From the NCBI RefSeq assembly GCF_947501405.1, contig NZ_CANMVK010000004.1:176843-240842 (forward strand): a DNA stretch of 64,000 nucleotides. The letters are read 5' to 3'. The position numbers and the translations under genes were made by a program. Origin of the DNA: an uncultured Hoeflea sp. Lineage in GTDB: Bacteria; Pseudomonadota; Alphaproteobacteria; Rhizobiales; Rhizobiaceae. Shown here one piece after another: positions 1-13,968 of the stretch. Below the pieces are notes generated by a model that was not told the origin of the DNA, did no database searches, and saw only the letters and a list, made by a program, of their open reading frames with translations. The first letter of the stretch is position 1. Every line of letters starts with the position of its first letter.

Positions 1-237
1 ATGCCCGCTCTTGCCGACACCGGCCACCACCACCCGGCCGGAAATCGAACCGAGGGTTTCCACCGCGCGCGAAAAGGGACCCGAAAGTCCGTTCTCCAGC
101 GCCGCAGCCAGCGCATCAAGCCCGCTTCGCTCGGTCTGGATGGTGCGCCCGGCCGAACGCAGGATTTCGGCGGCGGGAAAGTCTGGCAATATCTTCTTCA
201 TCAGGTCGCAATATCGCGTCGCTGCGCCGCTGTCCAT
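1..237 (-). CDS. kdsD: KpsF/GutQ-family arabinose-5-phosphate isomerase, N-terminal part (partial)
   Basis: The 79 visible codons read into the window edge without a stop, so the C-terminal part lies outside. The reading ends with the phosphosugar-binding start GRVVVAGVGKSGH, which is the opening of the SIS domain in KpsF/GutQ/KdsD proteins; the preceding segment (RSAGRTIQTERSGLDALAAAL) has the helical N-terminus usual for them. Members interconvert ribulose-5-phosphate and arabinose-5-phosphate for Kdo synthesis, feeding lipopolysaccharide or capsule in the cytoplasm. The start used is the ATG at 235-237. An in-frame ATG at 199-201 is an alternative, and neither has a strong ribosome binding site. 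Only the N-terminus is seen, so the exact subfamily and the CBS domains cannot be confirmed. Confidence 0.7.
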   Translation of the reverse strand, partial: MDSGAATRYCDLMKKILPDFPAAEILRSAGRTIQTERSGLDALAAALENGLSGPFSRAVETLGSISGRVVVAGVGKSGH

Positions 238-370
238 CGTCCGTCCGACCCGTGCACATCTTGTCGCGCGCCCATGATATCGGCGTCGCACCGCGACCAA
301 TTGAAACCTTGCGTTAACCACAAGTGTTTACGGTTTGAAAAGAATTGGATGAATCCGGACCTAGACGCGC

Positions 371-1948
371 ATGCGCAATCGCATCATCACCAGGCAAAAC
401 CGAAGGGCCGCCCGGCATGGCGGCCTCTGTTTTGGTGTGTCCGCGCTTTGCCTGCTCGGCGCGGTGGCCGCCGCACAAGCCCAATCGGCGGCTGAATCCG
501 GTTCCGCCACTGCGACCTATCCGTTGCGCGGCACCACAACATCCGGCACCGGCAGCGGGCCCTATACCGCCGCGACACTTTATGGCGCCTTGCCCTCGGC
601 AACGAGCGGCGCTTCTGATGCTTCATCCGAAACTTCCGACACGGAGCCTGACGGTGTCGAGGAGCCGGCTGATGAAGCGAGTGGAGCTCTAACCACCGAA
701 CCGGTTTCCGCCGCAGAAGCCGCAATCCTTGCCGATGAAGCCTATGCCGAAAGCCTCGCGCGCCAGAACGGCCGCGTCGAAAGCCTGGACGGGGTGTCTC
801 TGGAACCGGAGCCGGATCGTGACGGCGTGCCCGGTTTCATGATCGGTACACTCAATCTGCGCCCGACATTGGCTCAACGCATCGTTCGCGAAACCGTGCG
901 CAACGGCGACACAAAAACCAACCGGACTTACAGCGAAACCACGGTGTCTGGCACGCTGACATCGGATTGGTCGCGCCATCAGTTCAGCGCCTCGGGATCG
1001 GGAACCTGGCAGGAAAACCTGTCCGGCACCGGCACCGAATCGCCTTTCGCCAATCTCGACGCTGCACTGCGGCTCGATCTGATCAACGACATTACCTCCA
1101 CACTTTCCGGCGGCTACACCTACTCCCAGGAAAGCCGGACCGACCCGAATGCGATTGAAGGCGCCAGCACGCAATCAGGCATCCACGAAGTTCGCGGCAG
1201 CCTCGGCGTGCAAAAGACCTTCGGCGCGCTGCGCGGTACCAGCACCGTTGAGGTGACCCGCACCATGTATGGCGACGCCACGCTGGAAGGCGGCGGCAGC
1301 GTCGCGGTCAATGATCGTGATACGTTGGGCGTGGAACTCACAACACGAATTGGCTATGTCGTTTCACCGGCCCTGGTGCCGTTCATTGAGGGGTCCATAG
1401 GCCGAGAGAACTACGACCAGGAGATCGATTCCACCGGCGCCGAGCGTTCATCCGACACCTATGCGCTGCGCGCCGGTGCGGAAGTCGACCTTGGCGAAAA
1501 GCTTGCCGGCGAATTTGCCGTCGGCTTCTTGCGGCGGTCGCTCGACGATCCCAATCTCGACGACATCACCGGATTGACGCTCGATGGCGATCTCGAATGG
1601 TCGCCCCTGCGCGGCACCACGGTAGGTCTCGGCGTCGCCACCACAGTCGAAGCTGCCACATCGGCAGGCGAAGCCGGCGCGGTGGTCTATGAGTTCGATG
1701 CAAGTCTGAACCACCAATTGCACAGCGCCGTGGTGGCGCGGCTCGGCGCAACTCTCGACTACCGGGACTATGACAGCGGCTCGGGCCGCAGCAATCAGCG
1801 CGAATATGGCGCGTCCGCAGGGCTGACCTGGAGCATCAACCGGTATCTCGACCTGGAAGCCGACGCCAGCTACGAGAAAACCGTCGAACCCGGCCGAACC
1901 GATGAGGAAACCACCCGTATCGGCCTGGGTTTGCGGCTGCGCCGCTGA
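371..1948 (+). CDS. Outer membrane beta-barrel protein
   Basis: This 525-residue protein starts with a basic n-region and a hydrophobic core ending in the sequence AAAQAQS, a typical Sec signal peptide with cleavage near residue 38. After an acidic, Ser/Thr-rich segment (about 40-130), the rest is rich in alternating hydrophobic and polar strands with many Gly, Ser, Thr and aromatic residues, and it ends in LGLRLRR. That is a beta-barrel profile resembling the rhizobial putative beta-barrel porin 2 family. It probably sits in the outer membrane; its cargo or role is not apparent. It is divergent from the KpsF gene and convergent with galU, so it lies among envelope polysaccharide genes. The ATG at 371 has no clear Shine-Dalgarno sequence. 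Confidence 0.7.
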   Translation: MRNRIITRQNRRAARHGGLCFGVSALCLLGAVAAAQAQSAAESGSATATYPLRGTTTSGTGSGPYTAATLYGALPSATSGASDASSETSDTEPDGVEEPADEASGALTTEPVSAAEAAILADEAYAESLARQNGRVESLDGVSLEPEPDRDGVPGFMIGTLNLRPTLAQRIVRETVRNGDTKTNRTYSETTVSGTLTSDWSRHQFSASGSGTWQENLSGTGTESPFANLDAALRLDLINDITSTLSGGYTYSQESRTDPNAIEGASTQSGIHEVRGSLGVQKTFGALRGTSTVEVTRTMYGDATLEGGGSVAVNDRDTLGVELTTRIGYVVSPALVPFIEGSIGRENYDQEIDSTGAERSSDTYALRAGAEVDLGEKLAGEFAVGFLRRSLDDPNLDDITGLTLDGDLEWSPLRGTTVGLGVATTVEAATSAGEAGAVVYEFDASLNHQLHSAVVARLGATLDYRDYDSGSGRSNQREYGASAGLTWSINRYLDLEADASYEKTVEPGRTDEETTRIGLGLRLRR

Positions 1949-1997
1949 CGATCAGATCCGGCTCGGCGATCATGCATTGGCCGTCAGGCCCATTGGA

Positions 1998-2882
1998 TCA
2001 GGCTCTTGAGAGCAGGCCTTTCAATCCATTGGCCACCAGAGGCTTGATGTCGGCGCGATCCAGCGCATAAGCGACATTGGCAAGAATGAAGCCTTCCTTG
2101 GAGCCGCAATCATACGTTTCACCATCGAAGCGGTAGGCCGAAAACGCCTGGGTTTCGGCAAGTTTGAGCATGGCGTCGGTGACCTGAATTTCATTGCCCG
2201 CGCCGCGTTCCTGGTGCGTCAGGATATCGAAAATCCCGGGCTGAAGAATGTAGCGGCCATTGATGAAATGATTGGACGGAGCTGTGCCCATGGGCGGCTT
2301 TTCCACCATTTCGGTGATCCGGAAGCCGCCGTCGAGATCCTCGCCTTTACCGACGATTCCATATTTGTGAGCCTGGTCCGGTTCGCATTCGCCGACTGCG
2401 ACGACATTGCCGCCGACCTTGCCGTAAAGTTCCACCATGCCTGAAAGGCACCCGATGCTGTCGCGCATGATCATGTCTGGAAGCAGCAGTGCGAAGGGCT
2501 CGTCACCGACGATGTCGCGTGCACACCAAACGGCGTGTCCAAGCCCCAACGGTTCCTGCTGGCGGGTGAAGCTGGTGGCGCCTGCGGCTGGCAGCATCTC
2601 CTCAAGCGATTTCAGCTCTGCGGTCTTGCCGCGTTCGCGCAAGGTTGCTTCCAGTTCGACCTGGATGTCGAAGTGATCCTCGATGACGCCCTTGTTGCGG
2701 CCGGTGACAAAAACGAAATGCTCGATTCCGGCTTCCATGGCCTCTTCGACCACATATTGCACCACCGGCTTGTCGACCACGGTCAACATTTCCTTGGGCA
2801 CAGCCTTGGTGGCCGGCAGAAACCGGGTACCCAAACCCGCCACCGGCAACACGGCTTTCCTGATTTTGCGCGTCATCGTCAT
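1998..2882 (-). CDS. galU: UTP--glucose-1-phosphate uridylyltransferase
   Basis: The enzyme forms UDP-glucose and pyrophosphate from UTP and glucose-1-phosphate, supplying sugar nucleotides for exopolysaccharide, lipopolysaccharide and cyclic glucans. The 294-residue length is normal for GalU. The N-terminus has the nucleotidyltransferase signature [17 protein letters not shown] (about residues 17-33), followed by [12 protein letters not shown] and [29 protein letters not shown] segment and the C-terminal [13 protein letters not shown] are also characteristic. The ATG at 2880-2882 follows a GAGGAAAAG ribosome binding site; a second in-frame ATG two codons later is possible. It converges with the beta-barrel gene, leaving only 49 bp between the stops. 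Confidence 0.95.
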   Translation of the reverse strand: MTMTRKIRKAVLPVAGLGTRFLPATKAVPKEMLTVVDKPVVQYVVEEAMEAGIEHFVFVTGRNKGVIEDHFDIQVELEATLRERGKTAELKSLEEMLPAAGATSFTRQQEPLGLGHAVWCARDIVGDEPFALLLPDMIMRDSIGCLSGMVELYGKVGGNVVAVGECEPDQAHKYGIVGKGEDLDGGFRITEMVEKPPMGTAPSNHFINGRYILQPGIFDILTHQERGAGNEIQVTDAMLKLAETQAFSAYRFDGETYDCGSKEGFILANVAYALDRADIKPLVANGLKGLLSRA

Positions 2883-3086
2883 GTCTTTTCCTCATTCCTC
2901 ATGAATGCTCGATACCGGTGAATCCGGCGCTCGAACCGGTCCTAGCTCAAAAACCTTAGGAACTGGCAAAGCCCCGTCCGGTTCCCGGTATCACGCCGGA
3001 AATATGGTAAACGATTTGTTGACGGCTATCGGCTAGCGTGCGGCGTAAGTCACCCGTCAATGCTCAACCAGCAGGATTTTTGGACC

Positions 3087-4307
3087 ATGCTCCGATTGCC
3101 CCGAAATCTCGTTTGCGCCGCAGCACTCAGCCTTGTTTCAACGGTCCTGGCGCCCCAGGCGGCACTGGCCGATGCCGGATTCCAGAAATGGGTCCAGGGC
3201 TTTTACGGCACTGCGGCCAAATCCGGCATCTCCAAATCGACCTATAACAAGGCGTTCAAAGGCGTCACCGCGCCGGATCCGCGAGTGCTTGAGAAGGCTC
3301 GTTTTCAACCCGAATTTACCACCAAGGTCTGGGATTATCTCGATTCCCGGGTCAACCCCTACACCATCGCCAAGGGCCGCGAGATGGAGGCGCGGCACGC
3401 GCGCACGCTGGCCGCGATCGAACGCAAGTTCGGCGTCAGCGCCTCGGTGCTGCTGGCGATCTGGTCGATGGAATCGAATTACGGGGAGATCCTGAGCAAG
3501 ACCGACCGGCTGCATTACGTCCCCCAGGCGCTGGCGACACTGGCCTATGGTGATCGTCGCCGCGCGAAATTCGCCCGCAATCAACTGGTCGCAGCGCTCA
3601 AGATCCTCCAATCCGGCGACATCACCACACGGCAGATGACAGGCTCCTGGGCCGGCGCCATGGGTCATACCCAGTTCATTCCCACCAGCTATCTGGCCTT
3701 TGCCGTCGATGCCGATGGCAATGGCAGCCGCGACATCTGGAACTCGATCCCCGACGCCCTGGCCACCGCCGCAAATCTTCTCAAGAAAAACGGCTGGCGC
3801 ACCGGCCAGACCTGGGGTTACGAGGCAGTGGCGCCGCGTGGCGGCGCCAAATACAAGGGGCAGACCAAGACCCTTGGCCAATGGGCCCGGCTCGGCTTCA
3901 CCCGTCCAGGCGGCAAGGGCTTTGCCTATGGCGACCGGCGCGCGGAGCTCAAGATGCCTGGCGGTGCCAATGGCCCTGCGTTTTTGATGACCAAGAACTT
4001 CTTTGTTATCAAGCGCTACAACAACTCCGACAGCTACGCACTTGCCGTCGGCGTGCTCGCCGACGAAATCGCCGGATTCGGCGGTGTCGACCAGCGTTGG
4101 CCGCGGCCTCCCGGCACGCTCAACGTCAAGGAAAAGTTCGAATTGCAGACCCGGCTCAAGCAACTGGGTTATTATGATGGCGAGATCGACGGCAATTTCG
4201 GCTCCGGCTCACGCGCGGCGATCGCCGCCTTTCAATCCCGCGCGGGCTTGACCGGCGATGCGCTTCCATCGCAAAAGATACTGCAAGCGATCCGCCGCTA
4301 CCGTTGA
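3087..4307 (+). CDS. Lytic murein transglycosylase (MltB-like) with C-terminal peptidoglycan-binding domain
   Basis: The protein cleaves the glycan strand of peptidoglycan to form 1,6-anhydromuramyl ends, acting in the periplasm. A signal peptide (LRLPRNLVCAAALSLVS through ALA-DA) is followed by an SLT_2/MltB-type catalytic domain. The likely catalytic Glu is in the SMESNYG motif, and the GAMGHTQFIPTSY motif follows. Near the C-terminus, LKQLGYYDGEIDGNFGSGSR marks a PG_binding_1 repeat. The ATG at 3087 puts the signal peptide at the very start; an in-frame ATG at 3060 would add nine uncharged or acidic residues and looks less likely. It lies 63 bp before a DUF459 gene on the same strand, and both proteins probably act in cell-wall remodelling. 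Confidence 0.85.
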   Translation: MLRLPRNLVCAAALSLVSTVLAPQAALADAGFQKWVQGFYGTAAKSGISKSTYNKAFKGVTAPDPRVLEKARFQPEFTTKVWDYLDSRVNPYTIAKGREMEARHARTLAAIERKFGVSASVLLAIWSMESNYGEILSKTDRLHYVPQALATLAYGDRRRAKFARNQLVAALKILQSGDITTRQMTGSWAGAMGHTQFIPTSYLAFAVDADGNGSRDIWNSIPDALATAANLLKKNGWRTGQTWGYEAVAPRGGAKYKGQTKTLGQWARLGFTRPGGKGFAYGDRRAELKMPGGANGPAFLMTKNFFVIKRYNNSDSYALAVGVLADEIAGFGGVDQRWPRPPGTLNVKEKFELQTRLKQLGYYDGEIDGNFGSGSRAAIAAFQSRAGLTGDALPSQKILQAIRRYR

Positions 4308-4370
4308 TCAGGCGCGGCGGCGCATTCCAACCGCCGGAACGTTCCGGCGACGGATCGGAGACCGCCGCCC

Positions 4371-5540
4371 GTGTGTGCCCGCCGCGCAATCCTGAGTGTG
4401 TTCGCCGCCGCCATCATCGGCGCGGCGCCGGTGCTTATTGCCACCCAGAGCGCGGCCCCGGCCGCTGCGCAGGAACGCACCGAGCGCAAATCCATCTTGC
4501 AGTTCCTGTTTGGCGGCAACAAGGAAAAGGCGGCCAAGCCCAAAACCCGCGCAAAAACCGCCAAGCGGACCAGCCGCGTTAAGAAGAAAACCCGCAGCGC
4601 GGCCGCAAACCCGCCACCCGCACCCAGCATCGAAAAACTGGAAAACGCCCGCAAGATTCTGGTGCTCGGTGACTTTCTCGGCAATGGCGCGGCCGATGGA
4701 TTGCGCGAAGCCTTTGTCAACGCCCCCGGTGTGGTGGTAATCGATCGAACCAACGGCTCTTCCGGCCTGGTGCGCAACGACTACTACGACTGGCCGGCCA
4801 ATGCCCCCGGCATTATCGAAGAGGCGCAGCCCTCAATCGTGGTTGTGATGATCGGTTCCAATGACCGGCAGCAATTGCTGGTCGATGGCGTGCGCGAAGC
4901 CGTGCGCTCGCCTGCCTGGCTGGCGGAATATGAACGCCGCACCCGTGAGTTCGTCTCGTTGCTCAGGGCCCAGCGTACACCGTTGCTGTGGGTCGGTCTG
5001 CCGGCCTTCAAATCGCCCGCCATGACCAGCGATGTTGTCGCGCTCAATGGCATATACCGCAAACAGGCGGCCTTGGCCGGAGGCGAGTTCATCGACATCT
5101 GGGACGGATTCGTCGACGAAGACGGCAAGTTTGTCTTCACCGGCTCCGACATCAATGGCCGCCAGTTGCGGCTGCGCGGCTCTGACGGCATCAACCTGAC
5201 CCGCGCCGGCAAGCGCAAGGTGGCCTTCTACATCGAAAAGCCGGCCCGCCGCTTGCTTGGCGACGCGGCTGAAGCCGGCGTTGTCTCACTGGATACCGAA
5301 AGCCTGCCCGAGATTTTCATGCCGCCGCCACCTGGAGAAACGCCGGCGGCAATCATGCGGACCCGGCCCATGGCGATGACCGATCCCGAGCTTGACGGCG
5401 GCGGCGCGCTGCTGGGCGAAATGCCCACCAGCGCCAGCCTTGTCCGCTCGCCGCGCGATCGCCTGATCATCGATGGCATGATGCCGGAACCGCCATCCGG
5501 CCGCGCCGATGATTTCTCCTGGCCGCGCAAGATCCCCTGA
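4371..5540 (+). CDS. DUF459 family SGNH/GDSL hydrolase-like protein
   Basis: This 389-residue exported protein has a signal peptide (about residues 1-34), then a Lys/Arg-rich linker (residues 40-80), then an SGNH-hydrolase-like domain. Block I reads VLGDFLGNGAADGL, block III-like VVMIGSNDRQ lies near residue 160, and the final block is GINLTRAGKRKVAFY. In classical GDSL enzymes block I carries the nucleophilic Ser; here the position is Phe102. The C-terminal about 90 residues are Pro/Gly-rich and probably disordered. DUF459 proteins often neighbour lytic transglycosylases in rhizobia, which suggests a cell-wall or polysaccharide role, but the substrate is unknown. The start is GTG at 4371, preceded by GGAG at about 10 bp. 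Confidence 0.75.
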   Translation: MCARRAILSVFAAAIIGAAPVLIATQSAAPAAAQERTERKSILQFLFGGNKEKAAKPKTRAKTAKRTSRVKKKTRSAAANPPPAPSIEKLENARKILVLGDFLGNGAADGLREAFVNAPGVVVIDRTNGSSGLVRNDYYDWPANAPGIIEEAQPSIVVVMIGSNDRQQLLVDGVREAVRSPAWLAEYERRTREFVSLLRAQRTPLLWVGLPAFKSPAMTSDVVALNGIYRKQAALAGGEFIDIWDGFVDEDGKFVFTGSDINGRQLRLRGSDGINLTRAGKRKVAFYIEKPARRLLGDAAEAGVVSLDTESLPEIFMPPPPGETPAAIMRTRPMAMTDPELDGGGALLGEMPTSASLVRSPRDRLIIDGMMPEPPSGRADDFSWPRKIP

Positions 5541-5741
5541 TCACCGACGGGCTGCACCACCAGCATCCGCCTCCGCTCGCCCTGGATTTCGCGTTCGATT
5601 TCAGACGGAAGGCCTCGCTCAGATGCAGGCAAGGCACGGTTTTGCCATCAGCCATAGCCTAAGACGGTCCGGGAAAATCGACAACCTGCAGAGCACATCC
5701 TGCCTCCGGCGTGAGGGTCGTCACGCCGAAGCAAACACGCC

Positions 5742-7196
5742 TCAGCGCGGCAGGTCGGTGGCGCCCATCAGACTGAGATCGATCTCGCGCGCCGCCTGAC
5801 GGCCCTCGCGGATCGCCCACACCACCAGGCTCTGGCCGCGGCGCACGTCGCCGGCGGCCCACAGCTTGCCGACCGACGTCTGGTAGTCGTCCTCATTGGC
5901 GGCAACATTGGTGGAACCGCGACGGTCAACATCGATGACAAGCTTGTCGCCGAGCTCACTGATCACCCCGGTGTCATAGGCGCCCCGGAAGCCGATGGCG
6001 ACAAACACCAGGTCGGCTTTGATCAGGAACTCGGTTCCGGCGATGGGTTTGCGCTTTTCATCGACCTGGCAGCATTTGACGCCGATCAGAATGCCGTTTT
6101 CGCCAACCATCTCGATCGTGCCGACCTGAAATTCGCGCACCGCGCCTTCAGCCTGCGAAGAGGATGTGCGCATCTTGGTCGCCCAATAGGGCCACACCGC
6201 CAGCTTGTCTTCCTTCTCCGGCGGCTGCGGCCGGATGTCGAGCTGGGTCACCCGCACAGCACCCTGACGGAACGCGGTGCCCACGCAGTCCGATGCGGTG
6301 TCGCCACCGCCGATCACCACCACATGCTTGCCGCCGGCTAGCACCGGTTCGGATGGCCAGCCGACATTGTCGATGCTCTCGCGCGCAACCCGCTTGTTCT
6401 GCTGCACCAGATAGGGCATCGCGTCGTGCACGCCGATCAGATCGCCGCCGGGAATGCCGGCATCGCGCGGCTTTTCCGAGCCGCCGCAATAAAGCACCGC
6501 ATCGTATTCGCCGAGCAGCTCGTCAGCGCTTTTGTCAACGCCGACATTGACGTCGCAGAAGAAGGTGACACCCTCGCCTTCCATCTGTTCGACGCGCCGG
6601 TCGATGAAATGCTTCTCCATCTTGAAATCGGGAATGCCATAGCGAAGCAGCCCGCCAGGCCGGCTTTCGCGTTCATAGACATGAACATCATGGCCCGCGC
6701 GACCAAGCTGCTGGGCTGCCGCCATGCCTGCCGGACCCGACCCGATAATCGCCACCTTCTTGCCGGTCTTGCGGGTGACCGGTTGCGGGACGATGAAGCC
6801 CATCTCATAGGCCTTGTCGGCGATTGCCTGTTCCACTGTCTTGATGGCAACAGGCGCATCCTCGAGATTGAGCGTACAGGCTTCCTCACAGGGCGCGGGG
6901 CAGATGCGGCCGGTGAATTCGGGGAAGTTGTTGGTCGAGTGCAGATCGCGGATCGCCTCTTCCCATTTGCCATTGTAGACCAGATCATTCCAATCGGGGA
7001 TCTGGTTGTGCACGGGGCATCCGGTCGGACCATGGCAATAGGGAATGCCGCAATCCATGCAGCGCGCCGCCTGTTTGACCACTTCCTGATCGCTCATCCG
7101 GATGGTGAACTCGCGGAAATGCCGGATCCGGTCGGACGCCGGCTGATACTTCGCCGTCTGCCGGTCGATTTCGAGAAAACCCGTTACCTTGCCCAT
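5742..7196 (-). CDS. gltD: Glutamate synthase (NADPH) small subunit
   Basis: GltD passes electrons from NADPH through FAD and iron-sulfur clusters to GltB, where 2-oxoglutarate and glutamine-derived ammonia give glutamate. The 484-residue protein has the N-terminal cysteine-rich region (CMDCGIPYCHGPTGCPVHNQIPDW and CPAPCEEACTL) for [4Fe-4S] clusters. An FAD-binding GSGPAGMAAAQQLGRAGHDV motif follows near residue 150, and an NADPH-binding VVIGGGDTASDCVG near residue 295. The C-terminal AAGDVRRGQSLVVWAIREGRQAA is typical of the family. It is the last gene of gltB-ybjQ-gltD, 13 bp after ybjQ. A perfect 8-bp stem (5707-5728) lies just past the stop but has no T-run. Confidence 0.96.
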   Translation of the reverse strand: MGKVTGFLEIDRQTAKYQPASDRIRHFREFTIRMSDQEVVKQAARCMDCGIPYCHGPTGCPVHNQIPDWNDLVYNGKWEEAIRDLHSTNNFPEFTGRICPAPCEEACTLNLEDAPVAIKTVEQAIADKAYEMGFIVPQPVTRKTGKKVAIIGSGPAGMAAAQQLGRAGHDVHVYERESRPGGLLRYGIPDFKMEKHFIDRRVEQMEGEGVTFFCDVNVGVDKSADELLGEYDAVLYCGGSEKPRDAGIPGGDLIGVHDAMPYLVQQNKRVARESIDNVGWPSEPVLAGGKHVVVIGGGDTASDCVGTAFRQGAVRVTQLDIRPQPPEKEDKLAVWPYWATKMRTSSSQAEGAVREFQVGTIEMVGENGILIGVKCCQVDEKRKPIAGTEFLIKADLVFVAIGFRGAYDTGVISELGDKLVIDVDRRGSTNVAANEDDYQTSVGKLWAAGDVRRGQSLVVWAIREGRQAAREIDLSLMGATDLPR

Positions 7197-7209
7197 ATCT
7201 TTGTCCTGT

Positions 7210-7536
7210 TCACCTTAAAACGACTGCGGTGCCCGACGCTGAAACCATCAGCATCGAGGAATTGCCGCCTGCCGAGATGTTCTCATAATCGAGATCGATG
7301 CCGATGACAGCGTTGGCGCCGAGCCGGGCCGCTTCTTCCTGCATCTCCGTCAGGGCAATTTCGCGGGCCTCCCGCAGCGCCTTTTCATAGGAGCCCGAAC
7401 GGCCGCCGACGATATCGCGGATGCCTGCGAAAATGTCCCGGAAAATGTTGGTTCCCAAAATCGCCTCACCGGTGACGATGCCCCTGTATTCAGCGATCTC
7501 GCGGCCTTCGATGGTGTTTGTCGTCGATGTGATCAT
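7210..7536 (-). CDS. YbjQ/UPF0145 family heavy-metal-binding-domain-like protein
   Basis: This 108-residue protein matches the YbjQ (UPF0145, DUF74) family: [25 protein letters not shown] at the N-terminus, [24 protein letters not shown] in the middle, and [13 protein letters not shown] near the C-terminus. Members form pentameric beta-rich rings; some are annotated as metal-binding, but the cellular role is not established. The gene lies between gltB (6-bp gap) and gltD (13-bp gap), so it is almost certainly co-transcribed with both glutamate synthase subunits. There is no Cys or His cluster in this copy that would support metal binding. Confidence 0.85.
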   Translation of the reverse strand: MITSTTNTIEGREIAEYRGIVTGEAILGTNIFRDIFAGIRDIVGGRSGSYEKALREAREIALTEMQEEAARLGANAVIGIDLDYENISAGGNSSMLMVSASGTAVVLR

Positions 7537-7542
7537 TGCCGT

Positions 7543-12264
<4,722 letters not shown>

Positions 12265-12918
12265 CCTCTTTCCTCCTTCATGGCCGCCGCGGCGGTCGTT
12301 TCCGGCGCATCGCGATGCGCCCGCCTTTGGCGGCGACGCGTGCGTTCCCGATAGATCTGTCGTCTGGCCTGGCGCACCGGTTTGCTCGATCGCGCAAATC
12401 GCCGGGCGCGCGGCGCGCATGTGTATCATGAAGGGGCCAGGCGGTCACCTTCATAGCGAAGGATCGCCGGTCGATGAGCTGCGGCATTTGCCCCTTGCGC
12501 CAGCCCCGGCCTCAGCCAGGTGACCGGGACAGACGCAAATAGGACAGCAAGACTGTCCTATTTCGCTTGTCCTATGACAGATCGTTTCGCGCTGTGCAAG
12601 ATGCCGGGTCCAAAAAACACCGCCAACACGAACGAATATGACAAGCATCAATTCACAAACGTAATTTTATGTCGCTTGGGATCGTTTTTCCAGTGTTTTC
12701 CTGTTGCTCCGCGCCGAAAGGGCCCGCCTTGGCCGCCGCTCACATCCCGACCGGCTCGAACTATCCGATCCACCCACGCCGTCTCCGGCCTCCAGGCGCC
12801 CTCAGCTTCGCCGTCCGGCGGGAAAGGCGTCGACGGCAATCATGGTCACAAGGGTCTTTGAACCCGGACGCAAATCATGCCATAGCCAGAGCCTTTGGAG
12901 TTGCGGAGGCTTATGTAG
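12265..12918. other. Intergenic region between divergent gltB and threonine aldolase gene
   Basis: This 654-bp region has no convincing gene; open frames on both strands have no recognisable family features. It must hold the promoters of gltB (leftward) and the aldolase gene (rightward). The only strong structure is the palindrome plus extra half-site listed at 12537-12575. The stretch 12660-12918 shows nothing I can name. Confidence 0.6.
12537..12575. promoter_or_regulatory. Perfect 11-bp palindrome with a third half-site; candidate operator
   Basis: AAATAGGACAG (12537-12547) and CTGTCCTATTT (12553-12563) form a perfect inverted repeat with a 5-bp CAAGA spacer. A further TGTCCTAT copy lies at 12568-12575, 14 bp after the TGTCCTAT at 12554-12561. 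No T-run follows, so a transcription terminator is unlikely. The size and symmetry suit a dimeric repressor or activator. The regulator is not identified, and the target may be gltB, the aldolase gene or both. Confidence 0.55.
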
Positions 12919-13968
12919 ATGATCTTTACCTCGGACAACTGGGCTGGCGCCCATCCCGCCATCGCCGCTTCGCTCGCGGCCCACTCGACCGGCATGGTTC
13001 CCGCCTATGGCGCAAGCGACCTCGACCGCAAGGTGAATGACAGGTTCAACACTGTCTTCGGTCGCGAAGTCGCCGTTTTCTTTGTCGGAACCGGAACTGC
13101 CGCCAATGCCCTGGCGCTCTCGGCGGTCAACCTTCCCGGCGGGGTGGCGTTCTGCCACCGCGAGGCCCATGTTGTCGCCGATGAATGCGGTGCGCCGGAG
13201 TTCTTCAGCCAGGGCGCGCGCCTTGCGCCGGTCGACGGCGTCGAAGGACGCATGGATCCGGACAAGCTGAAGACAGAGATCGCCCGGTACCCGAAGGAAT
13301 TCGTGCATGGCGGCCAGCCCATGGCGATCACCATCACCCAGGCGACGGAAGCCGGAACCGTCTACCGGCCAGACGACATCCGTGCGATTTCAAAAATCGC
13401 CAAGGCGCATGGCCTGCCGCTGCACATGGATGGCGCGCGCTTCGCCAACGCGCTGACCGCGCTCAATCTGACGCCCGCGCAAATGACCATCGAGCTTGGT
13501 GTCGACATTGTCTCCTTTGGCGGCACCAAAAACGGCTGCTGGTGTGCCGAGGCGCTGGTGTTTCTCAATCCGGACATGGCAACTCAGGCGCCGTTCCTGA
13601 GAAAACGCGCCGCACACCTGTTTTCCAAAAGCCGCTTTATCGCCGCCCAGTTCGATGCCTATTTCGAAGACGATCTCTGGCTAGACCTCGCCCGGCACTC
13701 CAACCGGATGGCGGCGCGGCTGCAACAGGGTATCCAGGCCGCGCCCCACGCCCGGCTCGGCTGGAACAGCGACGCCAATGAGGTCTTCCCCATCATCTCC
13801 AGGTCGATGGCGGAAAAACTCACGGCCAAGGGTGCAATGTTTTATGAGTGGACCCCGCCCCGCGCCCACGCCGGTCTGCTGGATGACGGCGAAACCATGC
13901 TGCGGCTGGTCACCAGTTTCGCCACCACCGAGGATGACGTTGATCGTTTCATCGATCATCTGGGGTGA
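12919..13968 (+). CDS. ltaE: Low-specificity L-threonine aldolase family protein
   Basis: PLP-dependent threonine aldolases cleave threonine or allo-threonine to glycine and acetaldehyde. The 349-residue protein begins MIFTSDNWAGAHP, which resembles the FxSDN start of the family. It carries VGTGTAANALAL near residue 60, the MDGARFANAL segment, and the PLP-lysine motif SFGGTKNGCWCAEAL near residue 200. The C-terminal MLRLVTSFATTEDDVDRFIDHL is the usual family end. The ATG at 12919 follows a GGAGG about 10 bp upstream. It is a single gene, 246 bp before the bufferin operon, and is probably unrelated to it. Stereospecificity cannot be read from sequence. Confidence 0.88.
   Translation: MIFTSDNWAGAHPAIAASLAAHSTGMVPAYGASDLDRKVNDRFNTVFGREVAVFFVGTGTAANALALSAVNLPGGVAFCHREAHVVADECGAPEFFSQGARLAPVDGVEGRMDPDKLKTEIARYPKEFVHGGQPMAITITQATEAGTVYRPDDIRAISKIAKAHGLPLHMDGARFANALTALNLTPAQMTIELGVDIVSFGGTKNGCWCAEALVFLNPDMATQAPFLRKRAAHLFSKSRFIAAQFDAYFEDDLWLDLARHSNRMAARLQQGIQAAPHARLGWNSDANEVFPIISRSMAEKLTAKGAMFYEWTPPRAHAGLLDDGETMLRLVTSFATTEDDVDRFIDHLG

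Noticed and set aside
3138-4163. 341-codon open frame antisense to the lytic transglycosylase gene
   Set aside because: The product lacks recognisable motifs and is explained by codon composition of the opposite strand gene.
5707-5728. Perfect 8-bp stem just downstream of gltD considered as a terminator
   Set aside because: No T-run follows on the minus strand, so it is not a standard rho-independent terminator, though it could still affect mRNA stability.
12520-12861. Open frame in the gltB-aldolase intergenic region
   Set aside because: The predicted 113 residues have no family resemblance and the frame crosses the palindrome; there is no good ribosome binding site.
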